The position numbers were made by a program, and so were the translations under genes. The notes beneath the pieces were generated by a model that was not told the origin of the DNA, made no database searches, and was given only the letters and a program-made list of their open reading frames with translations. Below, piece after piece: positions 1-6,011 of a stretch of DNA of 6,635 nt. Position 1 is the first letter of the stretch, and each line of letters begins with the position of its first letter. Source of the DNA: Actinomycetes bacterium (lineage in GTDB: Bacteria > Actinomycetota > Acidimicrobiia > Acidimicrobiales > Microtrichaceae); NCBI GenBank assembly GCA_023434535.1, contig JAEYSR010000266.1, forward strand, positions 1-6,635, in the 5' to 3' direction.

Positions 1-30
1 TCGCTCGCAGCTCTCACCCGATCTCGGGCG

Positions 31-142
31 CCGCGATCTTGGGGGATTCCGACCAACCACACGCCCAGATCCCCCAAGATCGACAGCCCACCGCGATCTT
101 GGGGGATTCCGACCAACCACACGCCCAGATCCCCCGAGTTCG
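31..142. repeat. Tandem 45-bp direct repeat (60-bp period) with internal inverted repeats
   Basis: Positions 31-75 and 91-135 are identical over 45 bp and lie 60 bp apart. The first copy forms a perfect 14-bp inverted repeat: CGATCTTGGGGGAT at 34-47 against ATCCCCCAAGATCG at 69-82, with a 21-nt loop. The second copy keeps the left arm (94-107), but its right arm (129-142) has diverged to ATCCCCCGAGTTCG, leaving one mismatch and one possible G-T pair. The layout resembles a dispersed extragenic palindromic element that has duplicated locally. It lies just downstream of mtr, so it may also affect transcript ends. The family is not recognised. The repeat itself is certain; its role is unknown. 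Confidence 0.9.
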
Positions 143-146
143 GGGG
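131..146 (-). terminator. Possible hairpin terminator of mtr
   Basis: CCCCC (131-135) and GGGGG (142-146) pair around a 6-nt loop, beginning 9 nt past the mtr stop codon on the minus strand. The larger palindromes of the neighbouring repeat follow directly. There is no T-tract, which is common for actinobacterial terminators but leaves the call weak. Confidence 0.35.
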
Positions 147-155
147 CTCGCGGCG

Positions 156-1574
156 TCAGCTCTCGACGGCGTCGAGCAGGGCGTTCTCCAGCACCTCGGG
201 CAGGGCGGGGTGGGCCCAGATCTGCTCCCGCGCCAGACGCTCCGCGGTGATCCCGAAGGTCATCGCCTGGGTCAGCTGCTGCACCAGCGTCGCGGCCTGC
301 GGCCCGATCACGTGGGCGCCCAGGATGAGGCCGGTCTCGGCGCACACCAGCACCTTGGCGAAGCTGCGGCGGTCGTCGAGCGCCCAGCCGTAGGCCGTGC
401 CGCCGTAGTCACGCCGACCGACCTTGTAGGGGTGGCCGCGCTCCTGGAGGTCGCGCTCGGTCTCGCCGACCGAGCCGACCTCGGGATGGGAGAACACGGC
501 GTGGGGGACCACCCTCTCGTCGAGGTGCCGGAGGTCGTCGGGGTGCACGACGTTGTGGAACACGACCGATGCCTCGCGGTTGGCCAGGTGCTTGAGCTGC
601 AGCGGGTTCCTGATGTCGCCGAGCGCCCACACGTTCGGGGCGGTGGTGAGGAGCGTGTCGTCGGTGATGACGTAGCCGTCGGCGTCCATCTCGACGCCGG
701 CCAGGTCCACGCCGAGCTCGGCCCCGTTGGGGTGGCGGCCCGTGGTGACCAGGAGGGCGTCGCCGGTCACGTCGGTCGGGCAGTCGGGGCCGGGGTGCCC
801 GGCGGCGGGGGCGAGGCGCAGACGGAAGGAGCCCGCATGGTGCTCGACGCCGACGACCTCGGTCTGCAGGTGCAGCTGGGCGTGGCGACCGAACTCCTCG
901 GTGAAGCGCTGCGACACCTCGGGGTCCTCGTGGCTCAGCATCACGGGGCCGCGGTGGACGACCGTCACGTCGCAGCCGAGCGACCCGAACACGTGACCCA
1001 TCTCCGCAGCGATGAAGCCCCCACCGATGATCAGCAGGTGGCGGGGGACCTCGTCCACGCGCATGACGGTGTCGGACGTGTGGAACGGGGTGCCGGCGAG
1101 GCCGGCGATGTCGGGGACGACGGGGGAGGCGCCGGCCGCCAGGATCACCTTGTCCGCCGTGACGTCGGTGGTCGAGCCGTCGGCCCCCGTCACCCGCACG
1201 GCGCGCTCGCCGGTGAAGCGGGCGTCCCCGGCGAAGACCGTCACGTTGGGCTGGCTCCGTCGGTAGGCCTCGCCTCCCTCCGCGATGGGGTCGATGCGAC
1301 CGAAGGTCCGGTCCCGGATCGACGGCCAGTCCACCCGCGGCGGATCGAAGTGGACACCCAGGTCCGCCGCCGACTCCGCGTCGCGCACCCGGGTGGCGGG
1401 CATGACCAGCATCTTCGACGGGATGCAGCCGCGGTTCAGGCAGGTGCCGCCGAAGACCGATCGCTCCACGATGCCGATCGACAGGTCCTCGTAGCCGTGG
1501 GCCGGGATCGCGTTGCCGGATCCGGTCCCGATGATCAGCACGTCCACGTGCTGCGTCGCCGTCGATGTCGTCAT
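156..1574 (-). CDS. mtr: Mycothione reductase (NADPH-dependent, FAD disulfide oxidoreductase)
   Basis: A 472-aa protein that reduces mycothiol disulfide (mycothione) to mycothiol with NADPH and FAD, maintaining the cytosolic thiol pool. Visible motifs: N-terminal FAD site in the Mtr-typical form GTGSGN (16-21); redox motif GGTCLNRGCIPSK with the cysteine pair C45/C50; second nucleotide site GGGFIAAE (184-191); FAD-contacting WALGD (316-320); and the dimer-interface C-terminus HPALPEVLENAL, giving the proton-relay pair H455/E460. Length and these motifs fit Mtr rather than lipoamide or glutathione reductase. The frame stays open upstream to an ATG at 1757, but that would add 61 Arg/Pro-rich residues and run through the operator, so the ATG at 1574 is preferred. 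It has only a weak upstream purine run. The gene is divergent from the acyl-CoA dehydrogenase operon and may share its control region. Confidence 0.93.
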   Translation of the reverse strand: MTTSTATQHVDVLIIGTGSGNAIPAHGYEDLSIGIVERSVFGGTCLNRGCIPSKMLVMPATRVRDAESAADLGVHFDPPRVDWPSIRDRTFGRIDPIAEGGEAYRRSQPNVTVFAGDARFTGERAVRVTGADGSTTDVTADKVILAAGASPVVPDIAGLAGTPFHTSDTVMRVDEVPRHLLIIGGGFIAAEMGHVFGSLGCDVTVVHRGPVMLSHEDPEVSQRFTEEFGRHAQLHLQTEVVGVEHHAGSFRLRLAPAAGHPGPDCPTDVTGDALLVTTGRHPNGAELGVDLAGVEMDADGYVITDDTLLTTAPNVWALGDIRNPLQLKHLANREASVVFHNVVHPDDLRHLDERVVPHAVFSHPEVGSVGETERDLQERGHPYKVGRRDYGGTAYGWALDDRRSFAKVLVCAETGLILGAHVIGPQAATLVQQLTQAMTFGITAERLAREQIWAHPALPEVLENALLDAVES

Positions 1575-1635
1575 GTGCACCCGCTCATGGTTCGGGAGCC
1601 TATGGCGGTGACGGCGGATCCCGGTGGGCGCCGAA

Positions 1636-1673
1636 CGGATCAGGAACTGGAACGCGTTACAGTTCCTGATCCG
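1636..1673. promoter_or_regulatory. Near-perfect 38-bp palindrome, KstR-type operator candidate
   Basis: CGGATCAGGAACTG (1636-1649) and CAGTTCCTGATCCG (1660-1673) are exact reverse complements. The 10-nt centre is also palindromic except for the pair G1650/A1659, so 18 of 19 pairs match. The central 14-mer TGGAACGCGTTACA (1648-1661) fits the published consensus TnnAACnnGTTnnA of KstR, the TetR-family repressor of cholesterol catabolism in mycobacteria and rhodococci. TACAGT at 1658-1663 could be a -10 box for the rightward operon, which would place the operator over the promoter. The site is 80 bp from the dehydrogenase start and 62 bp from the mtr start. The palindrome is seen directly; binding by a KstR homologue is inferred, and no regulator gene lies in the window. 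Confidence 0.8.
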
Positions 1674-1730
1674 CCCGGCACCGTCGGGCCCGTGACGACC
1701 CAGTCGACGCCGGATGCGCTCGACCGAGCC

Positions 1731-1736
1731 AGGGGG
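1731..1736 (+). promoter_or_regulatory. Ribosome binding site AGGGGG setting the 1741 start
   Basis: AGGGGG lies 4 nt before the ATG at 1741. This favours that start over the in-frame ATG at 1714, which has no such signal. Confidence 0.7.
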
Positions 1737-1740
1737 ACAC

Positions 1741-2919
1741 ATGCACATCGCGTACACGGAGGACCAGCAGCGCCTCCGCGACGAGTTGCGTCGCTACTAC
1801 GACGAACTGCTGACCGACGAGATCCGTGAGCTCCTCCACCAGGAAGCCGGGGTCGGCCCGACCCACCGACGCATGGTGAAGCAGATGGCCGAGGACGGCT
1901 GGCTCGGCATCGGCTGGCCCAAGGAGTACGGCGGCCAGGGTCGGAGCCAGATGGAGCAGTTCATCTTCTTCGACGAGTCCATGCGGATGGGTGCCCCCAT
2001 CCCCATGCTGACCATCAACACGGTCGGCCCGACGATCATGCAGTACGGCACCGACGAGCAGAAGGACTTCTTCCTCCCGAAGATCCTCGCCGGCGACCTC
2101 CACTTCTGCATCGGCTACTCCGAGCCCGGAGCCGGCACCGACCTGGCCTCGCTGCGCACCAAGGCGGTCCGCGACGGCGACGAGTACGTGATCAACGGCC
2201 AGAAGATGTGGACGTCCCTCGCGTCCGACGCCGACTACTGCTGGCTGGCGGTGCGCACCGACCCCGACGCCGCCAAGCACAAGGGCATCTCCATGATCAT
2301 CGTGGACATGAAGTCGCCGGGCATCACCATCGACCCGCTGCACCTCCTGTCCAGCCACGACATCAACGCGACGTACTTCGACGACGTCCGCGCCCGGGCC
2401 GACTGGCTCGTCGGCGGGGAGAACAACGGCTGGAGCCTCATCGTCAACCAGCTCAACCACGAGCGCGTGACGCTGTGCTCGCCGGGCCTCCTCGAGCAGT
2501 CCTACATGGAGGTCCGCAAGTGGGCCCAGGACACGACCAACGCGGACGGGTCCCGGGTCATCGACCAGGAGTGGGTGCGCCTCAACCTGGCCCGCGTCCA
2601 CTCCGGGCTCGAGTTCCTGCGCCTCATCAACTGGAAGGTGGCCTGGACCGCGACCGAGGGGCACCTCGACGTGGCGGACGCGTCGGTCATCAAGACGTTC
2701 GGCACCGAGTTCTACCTCGAGGCGTTCCGGCTCCTCATGGAGGTCATCGGCCCGTCCGCCTACCTGGAGCGCCATTCGGTCGGCTCCACGCTGCTCGGCC
2801 GGCTCGAGGGCAACTACCGGAGCCTCCTGATCCTCACGTTCGGCGGCGGCACGAACGAGATCCAGCGGGACCTCATCGGCATGTTCGGCCTGGGCCTGCC
2901 CCGGGCTCTCCGCAACTGA
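1741..2919 (+). CDS. Acyl-CoA dehydrogenase, FadE26-like catalytic subunit
   Basis: A 392-aa FAD-dependent dehydrogenase predicted to form the trans-2 double bond of an acyl-CoA. The start MHIAYTEDQQ, the block WPKEYGGQGRSQMEQ (59-73), IGYSEPGAGTDLASLRT (124-140), NGQKMWTSL (152-160) and the C-terminal FGGGTNEIQRD (367-377) closely resemble mycobacterial FadE26 (ChsE4). FadE26 pairs with FadE27 in an alpha2beta2 enzyme that oxidises 3-oxocholest-4-en-26-oyl-CoA. E241 in NQLNHERV sits where the catalytic base of FadE26 and isovaleryl-CoA dehydrogenase lies. The start at 1741 is set by AGGGGG just upstream. The gene is followed 55 bp later by a FadE27-like partner and preceded by a KstR-type palindrome, both supporting a steroid or isoprenoid side-chain role. 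The segment RTDPDAAKHKGIS (172-184) is also reminiscent of FadE29, so the exact substrate is uncertain and no symbol is assigned. Confidence 0.9.
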   Translation: MHIAYTEDQQRLRDELRRYYDELLTDEIRELLHQEAGVGPTHRRMVKQMAEDGWLGIGWPKEYGGQGRSQMEQFIFFDESMRMGAPIPMLTINTVGPTIMQYGTDEQKDFFLPKILAGDLHFCIGYSEPGAGTDLASLRTKAVRDGDEYVINGQKMWTSLASDADYCWLAVRTDPDAAKHKGISMIIVDMKSPGITIDPLHLLSSHDINATYFDDVRARADWLVGGENNGWSLIVNQLNHERVTLCSPGLLEQSYMEVRKWAQDTTNADGSRVIDQEWVRLNLARVHSGLEFLRLINWKVAWTATEGHLDVADASVIKTFGTEFYLEAFRLLMEVIGPSAYLERHSVGSTLLGRLEGNYRSLLILTFGGGTNEIQRDLIGMFGLGLPRALRN

Positions 2920-2974
2920 CGCGCCCACCGACCGCACGCACGCCGCAACGCAGAACGCACGAGGAGACAACGAC

Positions 2975-4081
2975 ATGGACTTCCGCTTCAGCGAGGAGCA
3001 GCAGGCGATCGGGGACCTGGCCGGCCAGGTCCTGAAGGATCGCTCCACCCACGAGCGGCTCCGGGAGCTCGAGCGCTCCGACGGACCCCGTTTCGACCCC
3101 GACCTGTGGGCCGAGCTGGCCGAGCTCGGAGTGCTCGGCGCGACCCTGCCCGAGACCCACGGGGGAGCGGGGCTCGACCTCGTCGCCCTCGGCGCGCTGC
3201 TGGAGGCAGCCGGTCGGACCGCCGCCGCCGTCCCCCTGTGGGAGACGCTCGGGCTCGGCGTGCCGGCCATCGCACGGTTCGCCCCGGCCGAGCTGGCCGA
3301 CGAGGTCCTGCCCAAGGTCGCCGCAGGCGACCTGGTGCTGACCGCCGCGTGGCACGAGCAGGGCGGCGAGCCCCTCGTCCCGACCACCATCGCCTCCCGG
3401 CAGGGCGACGCCTGGACCGTCACCGGCACCAAGGTGTGCGTCCCCGCCGGCGCCATCGCGGACGCCGTGCTGGTCCCCGCCGCGCTCGAGGACACCGGCT
3501 CGGTCGGGCTGTTCCTGGTCCGCAGCGGTGAGGGCGTCGCCGTCGAGCCGCTGATCACCACGTTCGGCGACCCGCAGGCCGCGATCCTCCTCGCCGAGGC
3601 GCCGGCCCAGCTGGTCGCCGAGGGCTCCGAGGCCCTGCGGTGGACCTACGAGCGAGCCGTCGGCACCCAGTGCGCCGTCGCCACCGGGGTGTGCGACGAG
3701 GCGCTGCGGCTGACCGCCGAGTACACCAAGGAGCGCAAGCAGTTCGACGTGCCGATCGCCTCGTTCCAGGCCGTCGCGCACCGGGCCGCGGACGCCTACA
3801 TCGACACCGAGGCCGTGCGGCTCACCACCCACCAGGCGCTGTGGCGGCTCGGCAACGACGAGGAGGCCTCGGCCGAGGTCAGCACCGCCAAGTTCTGGGC
3901 CGCCTGGGGCGGTCAGCGGGTCGTCCACGCCGCGCAGCACCTGCACGGGGGCGTCGGCGTCGATCGCGACTACCCGCTGCACCGCTGCTTCCTGCAGGCC
4001 AAGGAGCTGGAGCTGCAGCTCGGAGGAGCCACGCGTCAGCTGCTGCTCCTCGGAGAGGTCATCGCCAACCAGCCGGCCTGA
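2975..4081 (+). CDS. Acyl-CoA dehydrogenase, FadE27-like partner subunit
   Basis: A 368-aa protein, about the length of mycobacterial FadE27 (ChsE5), the partner of FadE26 in a heterotetrameric acyl-CoA dehydrogenase. Features: N-terminal helical domain from MDFRFSEEQQ; middle domain with LVPTTIASRQGDAWTVTG (134-151); flavin-contacting KERKQFDVPIASFQAV (252-267) in the C-terminal helical domain; HLHGGVGVDRDYPLHRCF (322-339); and an end GGATRQLLLLGEVI that resembles FadE27. In this family the partner supplies residues completing the FAD pocket, while the base is in the other subunit. E226 (WTYERAVG) lies near the isovaleryl-type base position, so a separate activity cannot be excluded. GAGGAG at 2961-2966, 8 nt before the ATG, supports the start. 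The same strand and 55-bp gap after the FadE26-like gene indicate co-transcription. The side-chain substrate is inferred from homologues. Confidence 0.88.
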   Translation: MDFRFSEEQQAIGDLAGQVLKDRSTHERLRELERSDGPRFDPDLWAELAELGVLGATLPETHGGAGLDLVALGALLEAAGRTAAAVPLWETLGLGVPAIARFAPAELADEVLPKVAAGDLVLTAAWHEQGGEPLVPTTIASRQGDAWTVTGTKVCVPAGAIADAVLVPAALEDTGSVGLFLVRSGEGVAVEPLITTFGDPQAAILLAEAPAQLVAEGSEALRWTYERAVGTQCAVATGVCDEALRLTAEYTKERKQFDVPIASFQAVAHRAADAYIDTEAVRLTTHQALWRLGNDEEASAEVSTAKFWAAWGGQRVVHAAQHLHGGVGVDRDYPLHRCFLQAKELELQLGGATRQLLLLGEVIANQPA

Positions 4082-4132
4082 GGTCGATCGACCTCGGGTC
4101 CGCCGCGGGACGCTCCCGGTCGGGACGTCCCG
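4080..4132. terminator. Palindromes between convergent genes, possible shared terminator
   Basis: GAGGTCGATCGACCTC (4080-4095) is a perfect 16-bp palindrome that overlaps the last two bases of the partner-subunit stop codon. CGGGACG (4106-4112) pairs with CGTCCCG (4126-4132). Both fall in the 54-bp gap between converging genes, where a bidirectional terminator is expected. There is no T-tract. Confidence 0.4.
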
Positions 4133-4135
4133 TGG

Positions 4136-5257
4136 TCAGGAGACGACGCGGTCCAGCAGTCGGTCGAGCCACCCGATGTCCACCGTCGGTGGCGTCCGGT
4201 GCCTGTGGTCGCGGGGAGCGACGGTGGGCACGAAGTCGTAGGGGAGGCCCTTCGACGCGGCCAGGTAGTAGATGGCCGGATCCATCGTCGTGTCGTCGAG
4301 CAGCTCCACCAGGTGGGTCCGCCGGCTGAACAGGCAGCCGGCGAGTCCGCCGTCGGCGGTGCCGACGACGAGGTCCGCGTCGCGCAGCACGGCCAGCAGG
4401 TCCTCGGCGCTGCGGTCGCGAGGGAGCACCGGCTCCACCCCGTGGCGCTCGAGGACGTCGAGGAGCGCCGGCCGGTTGACGGCGGTCGCCGCAGTGCCCG
4501 AGTCCAGGAAGATCCGGCGCGGAGCGCCCTCCGGGCACGGCAGCGGGAGGTTGTCGGCCCAGCGGCGGTACCAGCTCGGCACCGCGCCGGCGCCGGGTCG
4601 GGTGACGAAGTTGGGGACGACCACGCGCTCGGCCCGGAGCGGTCGGCCCGGTTCGACCTCGAGGAGCCGGATGCGCCGACCGCCGAGCCGTGCGAGCAGG
4701 ACCGACTCCAGGTCGCTCAGCGCTCCGTCGTGGACCAGGGAGATGTTGCCGAGCCGGCCGACCGCCGGGTGGATCAGCAGCCCGGCCCTCGGCAGGTCGT
4801 CGATCAGCGTGTGGTACTGCGAGCGGAGCGGCGAGCGGAACACGGCGATGGCGCCGTCGACGTCGATCGGCTCGGCCCGACGTTCGGCGTCGTCGAGCGG
4901 GACCCGGCCGACCATCGCCGCGGTGACGCTCTCTGCGACCACACGACCGTCGGACGTGACCACGACACCTGACGACGGGAGGACGAGCGCGCCGGTCAGC
5001 ACGTGGAGACGTGCGGGCGGCAGCGCCAGGCGAGCCGTGCCCAGCCCGGCCCGGCCGGTGTCGGGGGAGAGCGGCAGGCGCTCCGCGTCCGGACAGGGGA
5101 GCGACTCCCCTCCACCCAGGTGGACCAGCTCGGCGCCGGTCAGCATCGAGGCGGGGACGACCCGGGGCCATGGGTGGCCACGTCGGGAGGCGAGCCGGCT
5201 GCGCGTGCCCGTGCGCCTCCACCTCGACGTGTGCTCCTCGACCCATCCCATCGTCAT
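4136..5257 (-). CDS. Glycosyltransferase family 61-like protein (DUF563)
   Basis: A 373-aa protein, probably a cytosolic glycosyltransferase; acceptor and sugar are unknown. The family signature appears in order: YHTLIDDLPRAGLL (148-161), corresponding to the family's H..D.LPR block; PRRIFLDSG (247-255), matching the usual RRIYLSR strand; an L..HGVEPVLP segment (269-279); and the C-terminal ADLVVGTADGGLAGCLF (294-310) followed by HLVELL. The family normally has GPHGAGL in that last block. Here it reads GTADGGL, so the histidine is absent. No signal peptide or membrane helix is seen. ATG at 5257 gives the longest plausible protein, but no Shine-Dalgarno is visible. A -10-like TACAGT (5266-5261) only 3 nt upstream makes the third-codon ATG at 5251 a real alternative, read nearly leaderless. 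The gene converges on the dehydrogenase operon, with no other cell-surface gene in view. Confidence 0.75.
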   Translation of the reverse strand: MTMGWVEEHTSRWRRTGTRSRLASRRGHPWPRVVPASMLTGAELVHLGGGESLPCPDAERLPLSPDTGRAGLGTARLALPPARLHVLTGALVLPSSGVVVTSDGRVVAESVTAAMVGRVPLDDAERRAEPIDVDGAIAVFRSPLRSQYHTLIDDLPRAGLLIHPAVGRLGNISLVHDGALSDLESVLLARLGGRRIRLLEVEPGRPLRAERVVVPNFVTRPGAGAVPSWYRRWADNLPLPCPEGAPRRIFLDSGTAATAVNRPALLDVLERHGVEPVLPRDRSAEDLLAVLRDADLVVGTADGGLAGCLFSRRTHLVELLDDTTMDPAIYYLAASKGLPYDFVPTVAPRDHRHRTPPTVDIGWLDRLLDRVVS

Positions 5258-5260
5258 CGA

Positions 5261-5266
5261 ACTGTA
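5261..5266 (-). promoter_or_regulatory. Possible -10 element for the glycosyltransferase gene
   Basis: TACAGT on the minus strand fits the actinobacterial TAnnnT -10 pattern. It is embedded in CGTTACAGTTC, an 11-mer also present in the operator at 1655-1665. No convincing -35 is seen. Confidence 0.3.
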
Positions 5267-5376
5267 ACGGCCGTCCCGGCCGACTCGCAGGCACTTCCCA
5301 GGTTCGGGCCGTTAGCCTCATCTCACCTGTGATCCGTCGGGTCGGTGATGTGCCGTCCTGCCGGGTCCGACCCACC

Positions 5377-5383
5377 GAAAGGG
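5377..5383 (+). promoter_or_regulatory. Ribosome binding site GAAAGGG setting the GTG start at 5389
   Basis: This purine-rich stretch lies 5 nt before GTG. It supports that codon as the true start over the ATG far upstream at 5011, which is antisense to the glycosyltransferase. Confidence 0.6.
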
Positions 5384-5388
5384 CCTTC

Positions 5389-5844
5389 GTGAAGATCCTC
5401 GTTGCCACTGATGGTTCCGACCACGCCATCGACGCAGCCGCCAAGGGGCTGGCGATCCTGGGCGAGTCCGAGTCGGTCACGCTGCTGTGCGTGGTCCACA
5501 CGCCGTCGGTCGTGTCCTCGGGCATGGAGTCCGGCTTCGCGGGTGGCATGGCCACCCCGGAGGTGGTCGACGCCGCCTGGGTCGGGGCCAAGGAGGAGGC
5601 CGACGCAAGCATCGATCGCACGGCTGCCGCACTTCCGGCCGGTCTGAACATCGAGCGACGCGTCGAGACGGGGGAGCCCGGACTGGCCATCGTGGCAGCC
5701 GCCGAGGAGCTCGGCGTCGACGCCATCGTCATCGGTTCGCGCGGCAGGGGAGCGATCAAGCGCGCCCTGCTCGGCTCGGTCAGCACGCACGTGATCCACA
5801 ACGCTCCGTGCCCGGTGGTCGTGGTCCAGACCGACGCCGACTGA
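5389..5844 (+). CDS. Universal stress protein, single UspA domain, ATP-binding type
   Basis: A 151-aa cytosolic protein with one UspA (Rossmann-like) domain. It opens with the first beta strand and nucleotide-contacting ILVATDGSDHA (D8). It ends with the ATP-binding signature G-2X-G-9X-G-S as GSRGRGAIKRALLGS (116-130), then the last strand APCPVVVVQ (139-147). Proteins of this class bind ATP, dimerise and usually modulate stress or energy responses; the target cannot be predicted. The start is a GTG at 5389, chosen because the frame upstream has no family resemblance, GAAAGGG (5377-5383) lies 5 nt before it, and the domain begins at residue 2. The gene is divergent from the glycosyltransferase, with a 131-bp gap. 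It is followed by a strong hairpin and appears monocistronic. Confidence 0.93.
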   Translation: MKILVATDGSDHAIDAAAKGLAILGESESVTLLCVVHTPSVVSSGMESGFAGGMATPEVVDAAWVGAKEEADASIDRTAAALPAGLNIERRVETGEPGLAIVAAAEELGVDAIVIGSRGRGAIKRALLGSVSTHVIHNAPCPVVVVQTDAD

Positions 5845-5858
5845 CCGACCGTCGACAC

Positions 5859-5903
5859 TCTGTGTGCGCTGACCGTCGTCCAACGACGCTCAGCGCACAC
5901 AGA
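5859..5903 (+). terminator. Strong hairpin downstream of the universal stress protein gene
   Basis: TCTGTGTGCGCTGA (5859-5872) pairs perfectly with TCAGCGCACACAGA (5890-5903). Inside it, after a single C/C mismatch, CGTCGT (5874-5879) pairs with ACGACG (5883-5888) around a 3-nt loop, making about 20 bp of stem. It starts 14 nt after the stop codon. There is no T-run, so it could be an actinobacterial-type terminator, an mRNA-stabilising hairpin or an extragenic palindrome. Confidence 0.6.
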
Positions 5904-5949
5904 CGCGTGGGCTGCGACGTCTGCGTGCGCTGATCGATGTCCTGCGACG
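5890..5949. repeat. Third arm of the inverted repeat: alternative hairpin and degenerate direct repeat
   Basis: TCAGCGCACACAGACG (5890-5905) can pair instead with CGTCTGCGTGCGCTGA (5918-5933) over 16 positions with one wobble, excluding the hairpin at 5859-5903. The 30 bases at 5920-5949 also repeat 5859-5888 directly, with 24 identities. The same module therefore occurs three times in plus, minus, plus orientation. Confidence 0.7.
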
Positions 5950-6011
5950 ACCGGGCACAGAGAACGGCAGGAGAGCGGTACTGGCTGCGCCGCTCTGCGG
6001 TCCTCCCGGTC
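5949..6011. repeat. Imperfect long inverted repeat
   Basis: GACCGGG (5949-5955) pairs with CCCGGTC (6005-6011), and further in AGAGCGG (5972-5978) pairs with CCGCTCT (5990-5996) around an 11-nt loop. The internal loops are asymmetric. The function is unknown. It lies midway in the 282-bp convergent intergenic region (5845-6126), which contains no credible gene. Confidence 0.5.

Noticed and set aside
31..142. CRISPR array
   Set aside because: There are only two copies, the spacer would be 15 bp, and the unit itself is a long palindrome. No cas gene is present.
1714..1740. Upstream ATG at 1714 for the first acyl-CoA dehydrogenase
   Set aside because: No ribosome binding site precedes it, whereas AGGGGG directly precedes 1741, where the family-typical N-terminus begins.
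1575..1757. N-terminal extension of mycothione reductase to the ATG at 1757
   Set aside because: The extra 61 residues have no counterpart in the family, whose proteins begin just before the FAD-binding GTGSGN, and they would cross the operator.
39..1829. 596-codon open frame on the plus strand across mtr
   Set aside because: It is antisense to a fully motif-bearing mycothione reductase, has repetitive Gly/Val/Arg/His-rich composition with no domain signal, and arises from high GC content.
1657..3561. 634-codon open frame on the minus strand across both dehydrogenase genes
   Set aside because: It spans two recognisable genes and their intergenic gap, is of low complexity (Ser/Arg then Val/Gly/Asp-rich) and has no ribosome binding site or family motif.
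4059..5900. 613-codon minus-strand frame covering the glycosyltransferase and the antisense of the stress protein
   Set aside because: Its sequence is Arg/Pro/Ala-rich without motifs. The overlapping frame at 4136-5257 carries the family 61 signatures.
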